DNA of 64,000 nucleotides from Thermopolyspora flexuosa. GTDB taxonomy: Bacteria; Actinomycetota; Actinomycetes; Streptosporangiales; Streptosporangiaceae. Both the position numbers and the translations under genes were made by a program. Positions 19,267 through 29,539 of this stretch are shown here, in pieces; the first letter of the stretch is position 1; every line of letters starts with the position of its first letter. The notes under the pieces were generated by a model. It was not told the origin of the DNA. It searched no databases and worked only from the letters and a program-made list of their open reading frames with translations. The stretch lies in contig NZ_VFPQ01000001.1 of NCBI RefSeq assembly GCF_006716785.1, positions 2,666,001 through 2,730,000 of the forward strand, written 5' to 3'.

Positions 19267-19975
19267 GGCGACGGCGGCGCGGGCGGCCGCGGAGGCTCCG
19301 GCGGCCGTACCGGGGCAGGTGACGCACGAGCCGGGGCCGGACGGCGTGACGAGCATCGTCCTCGTCGACGACCACGCGATCGTGCGGCAGGGGCTGCGCG
19401 CGATCCTCGACCGCGAGCCCGACCTGCGGGTGGTCGGGGAGGCGAGCACGCGTGAGGAGGCCCTGGCGGTGGTACGCCGCACCATGCCGGCCATCGTGCT
19501 GCTCGACCTGAAGCTGTCCACCGGCGCCGACACCGAGGGCCTGGAGCTGTGCGGCATCCTCACCGAGCGGTACCCCTCGGTCGGCGTGCTCGTGCTCACC
19601 ACGTTCCTCGACGACGCGCTGGTGATGGAGGCCATCCAGCGCGGGGCGCGCGGCTACGTGGTCAAGGACGTCGACACCACCGAGCTGGTCAACTCGATCC
19701 GGGCGGTGGCGCGCAACCAGAGCGCGTTCGACCCGCGCTCGGCGGCGGCGATGGTCCGCTCGCTGCGGGTACGGACCCGCCGGCCGGAGCTGACCGACCG
19801 GGAGCGGAACGTGCTGCGGCTGATCGCCCGCGGCCTGAGCAACCGCGACATCGGCCGCGAGCTGTTCATCTCCGAGACCACGGTCAAGTTCCACGTCCGC
19901 AACATCATGCGCAAGCTCGAGGTCACCAGCCGCGCCGAGGCGGTCTACGAGGCCAGCAAGAACGGCGTCATCTGA
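19253..19975 (+). CDS. NarL/LuxR-family response regulator (MnoR-like)
   Basis: A 240-residue protein. After about 30 extra N-terminal residues there is a receiver domain (IVLVDDHAIVRQGLRA; phospho-acceptor Asp in VLLDLKL; Lys in YVVKDVDTTE) and a LuxR-type HTH (LTDRERNVLRLIARGLSNRD, recognition helix ISETTVKFHVRNIMRKL). It overlaps the kinase gene by 14 bases. It is the prime candidate to bind the dyad sites at 16213 and 24627. It converges with the VWA gene; an inverted repeat at 20023-20057 lies between them. Confidence 0.88.
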   Translation: MTGGKATAARAAAEAPAAVPGQVTHEPGPDGVTSIVLVDDHAIVRQGLRAILDREPDLRVVGEASTREEALAVVRRTMPAIVLLDLKLSTGADTEGLELCGILTERYPSVGVLVLTTFLDDALVMEAIQRGARGYVVKDVDTTELVNSIRAVARNQSAFDPRSAAAMVRSLRVRTRRPELTDRERNVLRLIARGLSNRDIGRELFISETTVKFHVRNIMRKLEVTSRAEAVYEASKNGVI

Positions 19976-20022
19976 CCGCGCGGGTACGGCGGGCCGCGCG
20001 GCGGCCACGCTCAGCCGGACGG

Positions 20023-20057
20023 CCCTGCCGTACCCCCGTCGGCCGTGGCCGGCAGGG
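20023..20057. terminator. Hairpin between convergent genes
   Basis: CCCTGCCG ... CGGCAGGG lies between the converging response-regulator and VWA genes and may terminate transcription from both sides. No T-run follows, which is usual in actinomycetes. Confidence 0.4.
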
Positions 20058-20131
20058 GCGCCCGGGCATGACCGCCGAGCAGGCCGTACGGCCGGGCGCG
20101 GACGGCAGCGCCTCGGCCGTGCGGCCCGCGT

Positions 20132-21646
20132 TCAGCGGCCGGTCGTCTCGGCCGCCAGGCGGTGGGCCATGCGCTCCAGCCCGGACAGGTCCGACACCAC
20201 CTGGACCCGGTCGCACATCTCGGCGTACCCCGGCAGGTCGCAGGCGCCCAGCCGCCACGAGTAGCGCGGCTCCGGGGTGAGCCAGATCGTGCGGCGCACC
20301 CGCCGGGTGATCTCCTCGAAGGTGGCGAACTCCGGGTCGTTGCCGTTGCCCCGCCCGTCGCCGAGCACGAGCAGCGTGGTGCGCCGGTTGAGCGCCCCCG
20401 AGTGCTCCGACAGGAGCGTACGGAACGTACGCCCGTAGTCGGAGGTGCCGTCCACGTCCAGCAGGCCGCCCGCGGGCAGCCCGTCGAACACCAGCCCGAG
20501 GGCGCGCTCCAGCGGGTGCTCGGCGAACAGCTCGGTGATCTCCACCGGCTCGTCGACGAACGCGAACGACCGTACCTGGCCGAACAGCGTCTGCATGCCG
20601 TGCACCAGGTGGAGGGTGAACCGGGCGGTGGCCCGCACCGACAGCGACACGTCCGCGAGCACCAGCAGCCGGGGCCGGTCCTCGCTCCGGCTGACCGTGA
20701 TCGGCCGGAACGGCACGCCGTCGTAGCGCATGTTGTGCCGCATGGTCCGCGCCGGGTGCACCCTGCCGCGCCGGTTGGGGTGCCTGCGGTGGGTGAGCGC
20801 CCCGTCGAGGGTGCGGGCGAGGCGGCGCAGCGACTCCTCCATGCGCCGCCGCTCCGGCTCGTCGACCCGCTCCACCCGGCCGGGCCCGGGCGGGCCGGGC
20901 TTCTCGATCGCCAGCCCGGACAGCTCGGCGAGCCGTTCCAGGTGCCGTTTGAGCAGCTCGGACAGGTTCTCCACGAACCCGTCGACCCGCTCCCCGACCG
21001 GCCCGTCGTCCACATCGGCGGACCGGTCGGGCGGGGCGTGGTGGTCCTGGGCGACGCTCAGCTCGATCCCGTCCCGCCGCCCGGTGTCGGGGGCGAGCCG
21101 GCCGGGCACCCCGGCGTTGTGCAGCCGGTCGGTGGTGAGCTGTACGGCGGAGCGGTCCCCGCCCGCGATCCCGCCGCCCTCGGACAGCACGATCTCCTCG
21201 GTCATCCCGGCGAGGTCGATCTTGTTGGCCTCCTGGTGGAGGTTGTACCGCTGGGCGAGGTCCTGCGGGTCGAAGAAGTCGCGGATGTCGGCGGGCTTGC
21301 CGTGGCTGTGGCCCTGCTGCGGCGTCTGCGACGGCTCCTCCGAGACGGTGAACCCGGTCGTCTCGCCGAGGTCGGCCAGGTCGTCGTGCGCGTGCCCGTG
21401 CTCCTCGTCGCCGCCCCCGAAGGTGACGCGCCGGAGCGCGAAGAACGCGTCGTACAGCTCGGTGAAGATCTCGTCGTCGCGCCGGTCCTTGACCAACGTG
21501 ACCCGCAGGGCCTCGCGCAGCGCGTCCCGGTCGGCGAGCAGGCCGGGCTGCGCGGCGGCGCGCATCGCGTCGGCGGCCTCGGACACCGACACCCGCATCC
21601 CGGCGAGCCGCAGCAGCCGGACGAAGCGGTGCAGGCTGCTCTCCAC
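20132..21646 (-). CDS. VWA-domain protein, CoxE-like
   Basis: A 504-residue protein. The C-terminal half is a von Willebrand A domain with an intact MIDAS (VLADVSLSVR = DxSxS; then DGTSDYGRT and LLVLGDGRGN). The N-terminal half (SSLHRFVRLLRLAGMRVS; RRDDEIFTELYDAFF) is the helical region typical of CoxE/YehP-like partners of MoxR ATPases. Two short His-containing loops occur (EEHGHAHDD, QGHSHGK). The GTG start at 21646 has GGGAGC upstream and lies 14 bases after the moxR stop. MoxR and CoxE pairs act as chaperones that insert or activate metal cofactors, for example in CO dehydrogenase. Confidence 0.87.
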   Translation of the reverse strand: MESSLHRFVRLLRLAGMRVSVSEAADAMRAAAQPGLLADRDALREALRVTLVKDRRDDEIFTELYDAFFALRRVTFGGGDEEHGHAHDDLADLGETTGFTVSEEPSQTPQQGHSHGKPADIRDFFDPQDLAQRYNLHQEANKIDLAGMTEEIVLSEGGGIAGGDRSAVQLTTDRLHNAGVPGRLAPDTGRRDGIELSVAQDHHAPPDRSADVDDGPVGERVDGFVENLSELLKRHLERLAELSGLAIEKPGPPGPGRVERVDEPERRRMEESLRRLARTLDGALTHRRHPNRRGRVHPARTMRHNMRYDGVPFRPITVSRSEDRPRLLVLADVSLSVRATARFTLHLVHGMQTLFGQVRSFAFVDEPVEITELFAEHPLERALGLVFDGLPAGGLLDVDGTSDYGRTFRTLLSEHSGALNRRTTLLVLGDGRGNGNDPEFATFEEITRRVRRTIWLTPEPRYSWRLGACDLPGYAEMCDRVQVVSDLSGLERMAHRLAAETTGR

Positions 21647-21659
21647 GTGCCCGCTCCCG

Positions 21660-22904
<1,245 letters not shown>

Positions 22905-22983
22905 GCTTCCTCCGGGTGGTACGGCCGGCGTGGACAGGGTGCGGGAAGGGGTGGGGCGCCGCCGGGCGCGCCCCGGGATGGAA

Positions 22984-23027
22984 CCCGCCGGGGTCCGGGC
23001 GGAAGGGGACGCCCGGACCCCGGCGGG
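22984..23027 (-). terminator. 17-bp perfect hairpin between mdo and moxR
   Basis: A 17-base arm (22984-23000) beginning CCCGCCGGGG is exactly complementary to 23011-23027, with a 10-base loop. It lies 130 bases after the mdo stop and could partially terminate mdo transcripts or protect the 3' end of mdo mRNA. Confidence 0.6.
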
Positions 23028-23105
23028 GTGCGAGCCGGCCGGCCCTGGGCGGGACGGTGCGCCGGTCGGGCCGGCCGATGGGTCACCGGTCAGGTGGCCG
23101 GATGG

Positions 23106-23142
23106 CCCGCCGCCCGGGGGAGACCGCGGCCCGGGCGGCGGG
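23106..23142 (-). terminator. 13-bp perfect hairpin just after mdo
   Basis: CCCGCCGCCCGGG pairs with CCCGGGCGGCGGG across an 11-base loop, beginning 15 bases downstream of the mdo stop codon. It is the nearer of two strong hairpins in the mdo-moxR gap. Confidence 0.6.
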
Positions 23143-23156
23143 TACGACGGGGCGGG

Positions 23157-24449
23157 TCAGCTGAGCAGGTCGTCCAGGTCGCCGTGGAAGCAGTGCTCGA
23201 CGACCGGCCGCACCGTCTCGAAGGTGCACTCCTTCGGGTTACCCGGGGTGCAGGCGTCGCCGAGCACGTGGTTGGTGACGCGGTCGATGTCGGCGTCGTC
23301 GCCGCGGATCACCGGGGAGTTCTCGTAGAACTTGGTGGGGCCCTTGCCGAGCCGGTTCTTGCTGTAGGTGTCCTGCTTGACGTCGACGAAGCGCTCGGGG
23401 ATGCCCACGTCGCGCAGCAGCCGGATCGCCGCGGCCAGGGCCGCCTCGGCCGCCTTCACCTTGGTCATGCCGTGGGTGTCGATGCCCATCGCCTCGGCGA
23501 TGTCGGCGAACCGCTCGTACATCACCGGCATGTTGAACGCCCACACGCGCGGCAGCGCGATCGCGTTGTTGAGGCCGTGGTGGGTGTCGTAGAAGGCGCT
23601 GACCGCGTGCGAGATCGAGTGGATGATGCCGAGGCCGCCGGAGTTGAACGCCTGGGCGGCGATGTACTGGGCGTACATCATGCCCTCACGGGCGGCGAGG
23701 TCCTGCCCGTTCCACACCGCGGTGCGCAGGTGCTGGGCGGTGAGCCGGATCGCGTGCAGCGCGTTGCCGAGGGACGGCTGGAAGTTCAGCCGCGACACGT
23801 ACGGCTCGGAGGCGTGCGCGAGCACGTCGAACCCGCACTGCGCGGTGTAGTCCATCGGACAGTCGTAGTACAGCGTCGGGTCGTCGATGGCGAGGGTGGC
23901 GATGCAGCTCTCGTCGAACGCGACGTACTTGTGCGGGTTCTCCGGGTCGGTGGTGGTGTCGGTGATGACGTACGCCCACGAGGTCTCCGACCCGGTGCCG
24001 GCCGTGGTGGACACCGCGATGTGCGGCGGGTTCTTGGGGTTCTCCGACTTGTTGAAGCCCTCGAACTCGTTGATGTTGCGGCCGTCGTGCGCGATCGACA
24101 CCCGCGCGCCCTTGCAGGCGTCGTGCGAGGAGCCGCCGCCGATGGAGACGAACGAGTCGCACTTGTGCTCCTGGTAGAGCGCGACCGCCTCCATCACGTT
24201 GTAGTCCTTGGGGTTGGACTCGACCTTGTCGTACACCACGACCTCGAGGCCGTGGTACTTCATCGACTCGACGATCCGGTGCACGATGTCGGTGCCGCGC
24301 AGGCCCGAGGTCATCACCAGCGTCCTGCGGAACCCGAGCTTCTTGGCCTCCGGCCCGATCAGCTCGTGGGCACCCGGCCCCATGAGGGCCCGCGGGAACG
24401 GGTGGAACTCCTTGATCGGGAACGGCCTGATGAGTTCTTCGACCTTCAT
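23157..24449 (-). CDS. mdo: NDMA-dependent-type methanol dehydrogenase (nicotinoprotein, Mdo/Mno)
   Basis: A 430-residue group III alcohol dehydrogenase that closely follows the actinobacterial Mdo/Mno proteins over its whole length: N-terminus MKVEELIRPFPIKEFHPFPR, the SIGGGSSHDACKGARVS cofactor loop, STTAGTGSETSWAYVITDT, and metal ligands in CGFDVLAHASEPYVS, HSISHAVSAF and DTHHGLNNAIAL. In Amycolatopsis and Mycobacterium these decameric enzymes hold a tightly bound NAD(P)H and need mycofactocin for turnover in vivo; they oxidise methanol to formaldehyde and accept other alcohols. ATG 24449 has AGAGGAC upstream. No mycofactocin genes are in this window. Confidence 0.93.
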   Translation of the reverse strand: MKVEELIRPFPIKEFHPFPRALMGPGAHELIGPEAKKLGFRRTLVMTSGLRGTDIVHRIVESMKYHGLEVVVYDKVESNPKDYNVMEAVALYQEHKCDSFVSIGGGSSHDACKGARVSIAHDGRNINEFEGFNKSENPKNPPHIAVSTTAGTGSETSWAYVITDTTTDPENPHKYVAFDESCIATLAIDDPTLYYDCPMDYTAQCGFDVLAHASEPYVSRLNFQPSLGNALHAIRLTAQHLRTAVWNGQDLAAREGMMYAQYIAAQAFNSGGLGIIHSISHAVSAFYDTHHGLNNAIALPRVWAFNMPVMYERFADIAEAMGIDTHGMTKVKAAEAALAAAIRLLRDVGIPERFVDVKQDTYSKNRLGKGPTKFYENSPVIRGDDADIDRVTNHVLGDACTPGNPKECTFETVRPVVEHCFHGDLDDLLS

Positions 24450-24543
24450 GTTTCGTCCTCTCTGAGCAGAGACGCGCCCAGGTGACGGGGCCGCGGAGAG
24501 CCCCGCTCGTGCCGCTGTCGGCACCGGATGCCGCGACCGTAAA

Positions 24544-24557
24544 GTGACGTCCGTCAC
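24544..24557. promoter_or_regulatory. Inverted repeat GTGAC-N4-GTCAC upstream of mdo
   Basis: GTGAC GTCC GTCAC lies about 100 bases before the mdo start and could be a second regulator site; no binding protein can be named. Confidence 0.35.
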
Positions 24558-24626
24558 GCCCGGAAGATCCCGAAGGCCGATCCCGTACCGTGGGTGACCT
24601 TTTCGGTACGGCAGGCGAGGTGGGCA

Positions 24627-24644
24627 CCTACCCGATCGGTCAGG
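24627..24644. promoter_or_regulatory. Dyad-symmetric site shared with the ErcA-like dehydrogenase promoter (copy 2)
   Basis: CCTACCCGATCGGTCAGG; the 16-mer GCACCTACCCGATCGG at 24624-24639 is identical to 16210-16225. Its centre is about 186 bases upstream of the mdo start. The core CCGATCGG is a perfect palindrome and the outer CCT/AGG arms match. Confidence 0.6.
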
Positions 24645-24816
24645 CCCCGGCCCGGCGTACGGGGCGGCGGTTCCGGCCGCGCCCCGGCGTCATGCGACCG
24701 GGCCCGAAACCCACGTTCGGCCGCCGGGATACGCTCGCGCCCGGATTCCCCGGGGCGAGCCGGCCGGGACCGGCAGACCACATGAGCATTTCGCCATACC
24801 ACAGCGTGACGATTTC

Positions 24817-24831
24817 TCTACGGTCCGTAGA
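24817..24831. promoter_or_regulatory. Perfect palindrome TCTACGG-T-CCGTAGA
   Basis: A 15-base palindrome 39 bases upstream of the ATG of the broken XRE regulator gene; it is the likely former operator or promoter element of that gene. Confidence 0.5.
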
Positions 24832-24869
24832 TCAACGCTGGCGACGTACGGTTTCCGAAGGAGGCTCGG

Positions 24870-25351
24870 ATGTCCGCTCAGGGATCTCGGACCCTGCTCC
24901 GCTGCCGGTCATGGAGCGAGCGGCTGCACGCCAAGGGGTTCACCGGGGACCAGATCGCCGAGGTGCCGGCGCTGCACTACCCGTTCAGCCCGCTGCGGCT
25001 GTACCGGCTCGCGCACGGCGGACCGCCACCGGCGTCGCGGACGAGTTCAACGCCCTCGACCCGAGGGGCACGGCCTCGCTGCGCGAGGGCCGCCTGCTGG
25101 ACTTCGAGCGCCGGCCCGACCGCGGCCGCCGGCCCACCAGGCGCGTCCTGGTCGCGCTCGCCCGCATCCACCAGACCGCTGCCCGGAACCTGGTGACCGA
25201 AGCCGTCCTGTCCACCTCCACACCCGGGACCACGAATAACGGAAGCTTCCCCTCATTCATGGCGAAACGGTTTAAACAACCCACAGGTAGGCGGCGCCGG
25301 CACCGTTACCACGTGCCGTCAGGAATATGGGTCGCACAGGACATCCGTTGA
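24870..25351 (+). pseudogene. Frameshifted XRE-family regulator (N-terminal part)
   Basis: ATG 24870 has a perfect AAGGAGG. The first 50 codons read as an XRE-type regulator (WSERLHAKGFTGDQIAEVPA and YPFSPLRLYRLAHG). Near 25020 the frame is lost: the continuation RTATGVADEFNALDP...EGRLLDFERRPDRGR lies in another frame, consistent with loss of one base (CACGG|CGGACC). The second frame continues to the stop at 25351 but diverges into unrelated sequence after about 25215, so the C-terminus is also missing. This type of regulator normally continues with a TPR-like region. The gene is taken to be dead. Confidence 0.7.
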
Positions 25352-25486
25352 CACGACGGGACTCGGCCGACACCCATCCAGCTCGCGGTCAGCAGCCCCG
25401 ATTGCAGCCGATTCCCTCTGAGATGTCAGAGGTAACACTTTCGCCACTCTGCGCCGGGCGCTCCCAACGGACAGCAAGCTAGAAGT

Positions 25487-27588
25487 ATGCGGAAAGACCC
25501 TTCAGCGCCAAGACACCGATCGCGGTTGGCGCGATGGGTGACGATCGCGTGGATAGTGGCGCTGGCCGCCCTGCTCGCAGGGGGGTTGATCACCTTCTTC
25601 TTCGACCCGTTTGGGCTTCCGCCCGACCTATGGGGTGCGCTGGATCAACGGGCCAGCGTGGTGAGCATGTTCATCGGTGCCATCGGCCTGCCCCTCGCCG
25701 TGGCGGCCCTTCTACATCAGATGCGCACCGGCACAAAACCTTCCGCCAAGTCCGAATCGTCCGAGCACCCCTCAGGGACTGACGCCAGCGCACCTACGGC
25801 GGCGACCACATCGAGATCCACCACCGTCTCTTCCGAGACAAGGCCGCCGGCGAAAGAGTCATTGATCCCACCCTCCCAACCCCGACTTCCGCGGACATCA
25901 ACGCCGATAAACGCGGCCGATCCTCAGATCAGTATCCCCGGTGACCACTTCGCGTTCCGCGACAACATCATCGAAAAAGCTGTCGGCGTTGAACACCACC
26001 ATTACCACCCTCCCCGGCCATCTCGGTCACCCGGCCACATTGTCGAAGGTGAAATCCCGCAGAAGCCACGGGGGTTCCAGCCTCGCGAGGAATTACTCCG
26101 AAGGCTCGCCGATCTCCTCGGCGGCCCGTCCACTCTACTTAGCGAGCCGCAGAACCGACATGGGAAGGAGAAAGGCACCGGCGGAGCGGTGGCGATCTGC
26201 GCAATGGCCGGCATTCCGGGGGTGGGCAAGACCATGCTCGCCGCCTCCTACGCCTGGGCGTGCCAGGACGCCGGATGGCCGGTGATCGCCTGGATACCCG
26301 CCGAAACCACCGACCAAATCGTCACCGGCTTGGCCTCCCTCGCCTCCCGGCTCGGCGAACGCCGCCCGGACGATGACACGCCCACGGCCGCCGCCCGCGC
26401 GAAGGCTTGGCTGGCAGCCACCACGCACCCGGCGCTGCTGGTCTTCGACAACGCGACCGACGTCGCCGCAGTCCGCTCATGGACCCCGGCCACCGGAGCC
26501 ACTCGGGTGATCATCACCACCCGCCACGGCGCGTTTCTGCGCGCCTACCAGCCTCTAGAGGTCGAGGTCTTCACCCCAGAACAGGCGATCGCCTTTCTCC
26601 GCGAACGCACTGGGCTAACCGATGCCGAAGGCGCCAAAGCCGTAGCCTCCGAACTCGGACACCTCCCCCTGGCCTTGGCCCAGGCAGCTGCAGTGATCGC
26701 CCGCCTTCGCATCGACTATGCCGCTTACCTGGAACAGCTGCGAAGCGTCAGGCTAAGTGAAAATCTCACCGCCGAGTCCGGCGACGCCTACCCAACCAGC
26801 ACCGCAGAAGCATCCTGCTCTCAGTCACTCACGCCGAGGCCACTCTTCCGATCGCCAGCCGGATATTGCCGATCCTTGCGGTTCTATCACCCGCCGGTGT
26901 TCCACTGGCCATGCTGAACACCTTGAGTGACGACGCGAACCCCCAACTTGTCGTCCGCAACATGCTTGCCGACCTAGCCGACACCTCGTTAATCACCTTC
27001 AGCAAGGATGGCACCACAGCACTGATGCACCGCTTGGTCCAACGCGTACTGCGTGAACGCGCCGCCCACCACAACGAGCTGCTTTCGGTGATAGCTCAGG
27101 CCTCCGCCCTGCTCGACGCCTTCGATAACACGCTGCCGGACGGACCACAACTTTGGAAATCCCGCACCGACGTCGAGATGCTGGTCGAACAGACCGACAC
27201 CCTCTACCAGCACCTACCGAACGATGATGCCCTTACCGAAGACCTGTTGAGGTTACGCGCACGCTGTGGTCGTTACCTGTATGAGCTGGCTGACCTCAGA
27301 CGGGCAATCCCCCTGTTCGAACGCACCCTGGCCGACCGCGAGCGCATCCTCGGCCCCAACCACCCCGACACCCTGGCCTCACGCAACAACCTCGCCTACG
27401 CCTACCGAGCGGCCGGGGACCTCAAACGCGCCATCCCCCTGTACGAACGCACCCTCGCAGATGCCGAGCGCATCCTCGGCCCCGACCACCCCAACACCCA
27501 GGCCATTCGCAACAACCTCGCCGCTGCACGTGCACGTGCATCGCGTTGCGGCTGGAGACATCTGCTCGCAAGACGGCGAAGCCGGTGA
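25487..27588 (+). pseudogene. Membrane STAND (NB-ARC/TPR) protein gene broken by a frameshift
   Basis: The first frame (25487-26917) encodes two membrane segments (WVTIAWIVALAALLAGG; VVSMFIGAIGLPLAVAALL), a Ser/Thr/Pro-rich linker, then an NB-ARC domain: P-loop AGIPGVGKTMLA (about residue 245), Walker B ALLVFDNATD, RVIITTRHG, and the GHLPLALAQAAA motif. Near 26805 the homologous sequence moves to another frame (SILLSVTHAEATLP..., MLNTLSDDANP) and ends in two kinesin-light-chain-type TPRs (LFERTLADRERILGPNHPDT; YERTLADAERILGPDHPNT) with a truncated third. Codons are more AT-rich than in neighbours. No slippery heptamer was seen, so decay or a sequence error is more likely than programmed frameshifting. 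Confidence 0.72.
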
Positions 27589-27758
27589 TCGACACGATTG
27601 GGTCGGTCACCTATCCCAGGAGGCGTACGGACAATCCCCTCTGAGGGGAGAGATCCCCTAGATCTTTGTCCTGTCATCCGCCGTGCTCAGGCGACGGGGC
27701 GCACGTAGACATGTCAAGGGACGCATCAGCCGAGCACAGCATCTAACTGATGTGGTGA

Positions 27759-28763
27759 CTACGGCATCTCAAGAGTTCCATAGATACGCTTCCGCTGCGG
27801 AACCACGGTGTAGCGCGGGTCGGCTGCAGAGGCGCGTCCGGCGCGCAGGACGGCGAACCGGGTGCAGATCGCCCCGGCGGTGAGCGCGAGCGCGGAGGCC
27901 GCGGTGAGTACGCGGTGTCTCCCGGCGAGCGGGGCGAGCGCCCCGCCTGCGGCGGCGAGCAGGCGGGCGGCGCGTAGCAGGCGTCCCGCGCTGCCGGTGG
28001 TGTACGGCTCGGCGACTATGCCGAGCCGGTGGGTGATGGCGTGCTCGGCGGCGAGCTCGATCGCCGCGCCAGCGGTGGCGATGGCTCGGGCGGGTCCGGC
28101 CTCGGGACGTGGGACGGTGAGCATGGCGAGCGCACCGGCCCCGGCGAGCGCGCTGCCCGCGAAGAGGAACGGCAGCTCGCGGCGGGCCTCGTGCCAGGCG
28201 GGTATGGCGGTGTCGCTCACCAGTACGGCGGTGTAGGTGGCCATGAGCGGACCGGTCACGGCGGCGGCGGCTCCCGCCAGATCCCCGGCGGCCGGGAGCA
28301 GGCCGGTGACGGCCGATCCGGCGGCGGCCGCGGTGAGCCCGCCCTGCAGGGCGAGGATCCACGAGCCGAGGCTCATCGGGGAGGTGGGCTTGATCACCCG
28401 GAGCATGTTGAGGAAGCGTTCGGGCCGTCCCAGCTCGGCGACGAGCAGCGCCGACCCGGCGGCTCCGGACAGTGCGGCGATGATCCGCGTGGCGAGCGCG
28501 AGGCGGTGCCGCCCGGTCGCGCGGGCCGCGGCGGCGAGGGTCGAGGAGGCCCCGGACACGCCGCCGAGGTAGAGGTAGAGCGGCATGTGCGGCTCGTGCC
28601 AGACCGGGCGCTTGAGTATCGGCTGCCCGTGGTAGGAGCGGAACTCGGCCTCGGGCACCATCGCATGTTCCGCCGACCGCCGCCGCCCGCCGCGTCCCGG
28701 CCGGGCCTCGGTGGCCGGGTCGGCCGCGTGGCCGGGCAGGTCGCCTCGTGGTGGGCGCCGCAT
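27759..28763 (-). CDS. NrfD/PsrC-like membrane subunit of formate dehydrogenase
   Basis: A 334-residue polytopic membrane protein with eight to nine hydrophobic segments, and NrfD landmarks: HEPHMPLYLYLGGVSGASS, LGRPERFLNMLRVIKPTSPMSLGSW (separated) and the AIPAWHEARRELPFLF loop. This quinone-reactive subunit anchors the complex and passes electrons to menaquinone. It follows fdhB closely (start 28763, or GTG 28772 overlapping the fdhB stop). A gap of 170 bases with many stops, 27589-27758, separates it from the decayed island. Confidence 0.87.
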   Translation of the reverse strand: MRRPPRGDLPGHAADPATEARPGRGGRRRSAEHAMVPEAEFRSYHGQPILKRPVWHEPHMPLYLYLGGVSGASSTLAAAARATGRHRLALATRIIAALSGAAGSALLVAELGRPERFLNMLRVIKPTSPMSLGSWILALQGGLTAAAAGSAVTGLLPAAGDLAGAAAAVTGPLMATYTAVLVSDTAIPAWHEARRELPFLFAGSALAGAGALAMLTVPRPEAGPARAIATAGAAIELAAEHAITHRLGIVAEPYTTGSAGRLLRAARLLAAAGGALAPLAGRHRVLTAASALALTAGAICTRFAVLRAGRASAADPRYTVVPQRKRIYGTLEMP

Positions 28764-28768
28764 CGCGA

Positions 28769-29539
28769 TCACCGCCTGCCCAGGACGGCGAGGGTGGTGA
28801 CGGTGGCGAGGGTGGCCGCGGCGGCCGCGGCCCAGCGCCACATCTGGGGCAGGTCGCGGGTGGGGACCACGGGGTCGGGTGGCAGGCCGTACACCTCGGG
28901 CTCGTCGAGCAGGAGGAAGAACGCGCCCGCGCCGCCGATGCCGTCGCCGGGGTCCTCGCCGTACAGCCGCGCGTTCGCCCGGCCCTCGCGGTGCAGGCGG
29001 TCGAGGCGGGCCTCGGCGCGTTCGCGCAGCTCGTCGAGCGGGCCGAACTGGATCGAGTCGGTGGGGCAGGCCTTGGCGCAGGCGGGTTCCAGGCCGCCGC
29101 GCAGCCGGTCGTAGCACAGGGTGCACTTGAACGCGCGGCCGTCGCCCTCGCGGCGGTCGATCACGCCGAACGGGCAGGCCGGCACGCAGTACCCGCAGCC
29201 GTTGCACACGTCGGCCTGCACCACGACCGTGCCGAACTCGGTGCGGAACAGCGCCCCGGTCGGGCACACGTCGAGGCAGCCGGCCTCGGTGCAGTGCTTG
29301 CACACGTCCGAGGCCATCAGCCAGCCGTCGAGGCCGTCGCCGGTCACCGGCCGGTCCGGCTCGATGAACGCCACGTGCCGCCAGGTGCTCGCGCCGAGCG
29401 CGCCGGTGTTGTCGTACGAGGTGGCGCGGAACACGAACCCGTCGTCGGGCACCTGGTTCCACTCCTTGCAGGCGACCTCGCACGCCTTGCAGCCGATGCA
29501 CACGCTGGTGTCGGTGAAGAACCCCATCCGCTCAGCCAT
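28769..29539 (-). CDS. fdhB: Formate dehydrogenase iron-sulfur subunit
   Basis: A 256-residue ferredoxin-like subunit with four [4Fe-4S] cysteine motifs (CIGCKACEVAC; CKHCTEAGCLDVC; CNGCGYCVPAC; CTLCYDR with ACAKACP). The C-terminal WRWAAAAAATLATVTTLAVLG is a single membrane anchor, as in FdnH. It transfers electrons from the catalytic subunit to the NrfD-type subunit. Its ATG overlaps the end of fdhA by 8 bases, and nrfD follows. Confidence 0.93.
   Translation of the reverse strand: MAERMGFFTDTSVCIGCKACEVACKEWNQVPDDGFVFRATSYDNTGALGASTWRHVAFIEPDRPVTGDGLDGWLMASDVCKHCTEAGCLDVCPTGALFRTEFGTVVVQADVCNGCGYCVPACPFGVIDRREGDGRAFKCTLCYDRLRGGLEPACAKACPTDSIQFGPLDELRERAEARLDRLHREGRANARLYGEDPGDGIGGAGAFFLLLDEPEVYGLPPDPVVPTRDLPQMWRWAAAAAATLATVTTLAVLGRR

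Noticed and set aside
24544-24557. CRP-type site before mdo
   Set aside because: GTGAC-N4-GTCAC has the wrong spacing for TGTGA-N6-TCACA; kept only as an unnamed repeat.
26780-26870. Programmed ribosomal frameshift in the STAND gene
   Set aside because: No slippery heptamer or stimulatory structure was seen; mutation or sequence error is simpler.
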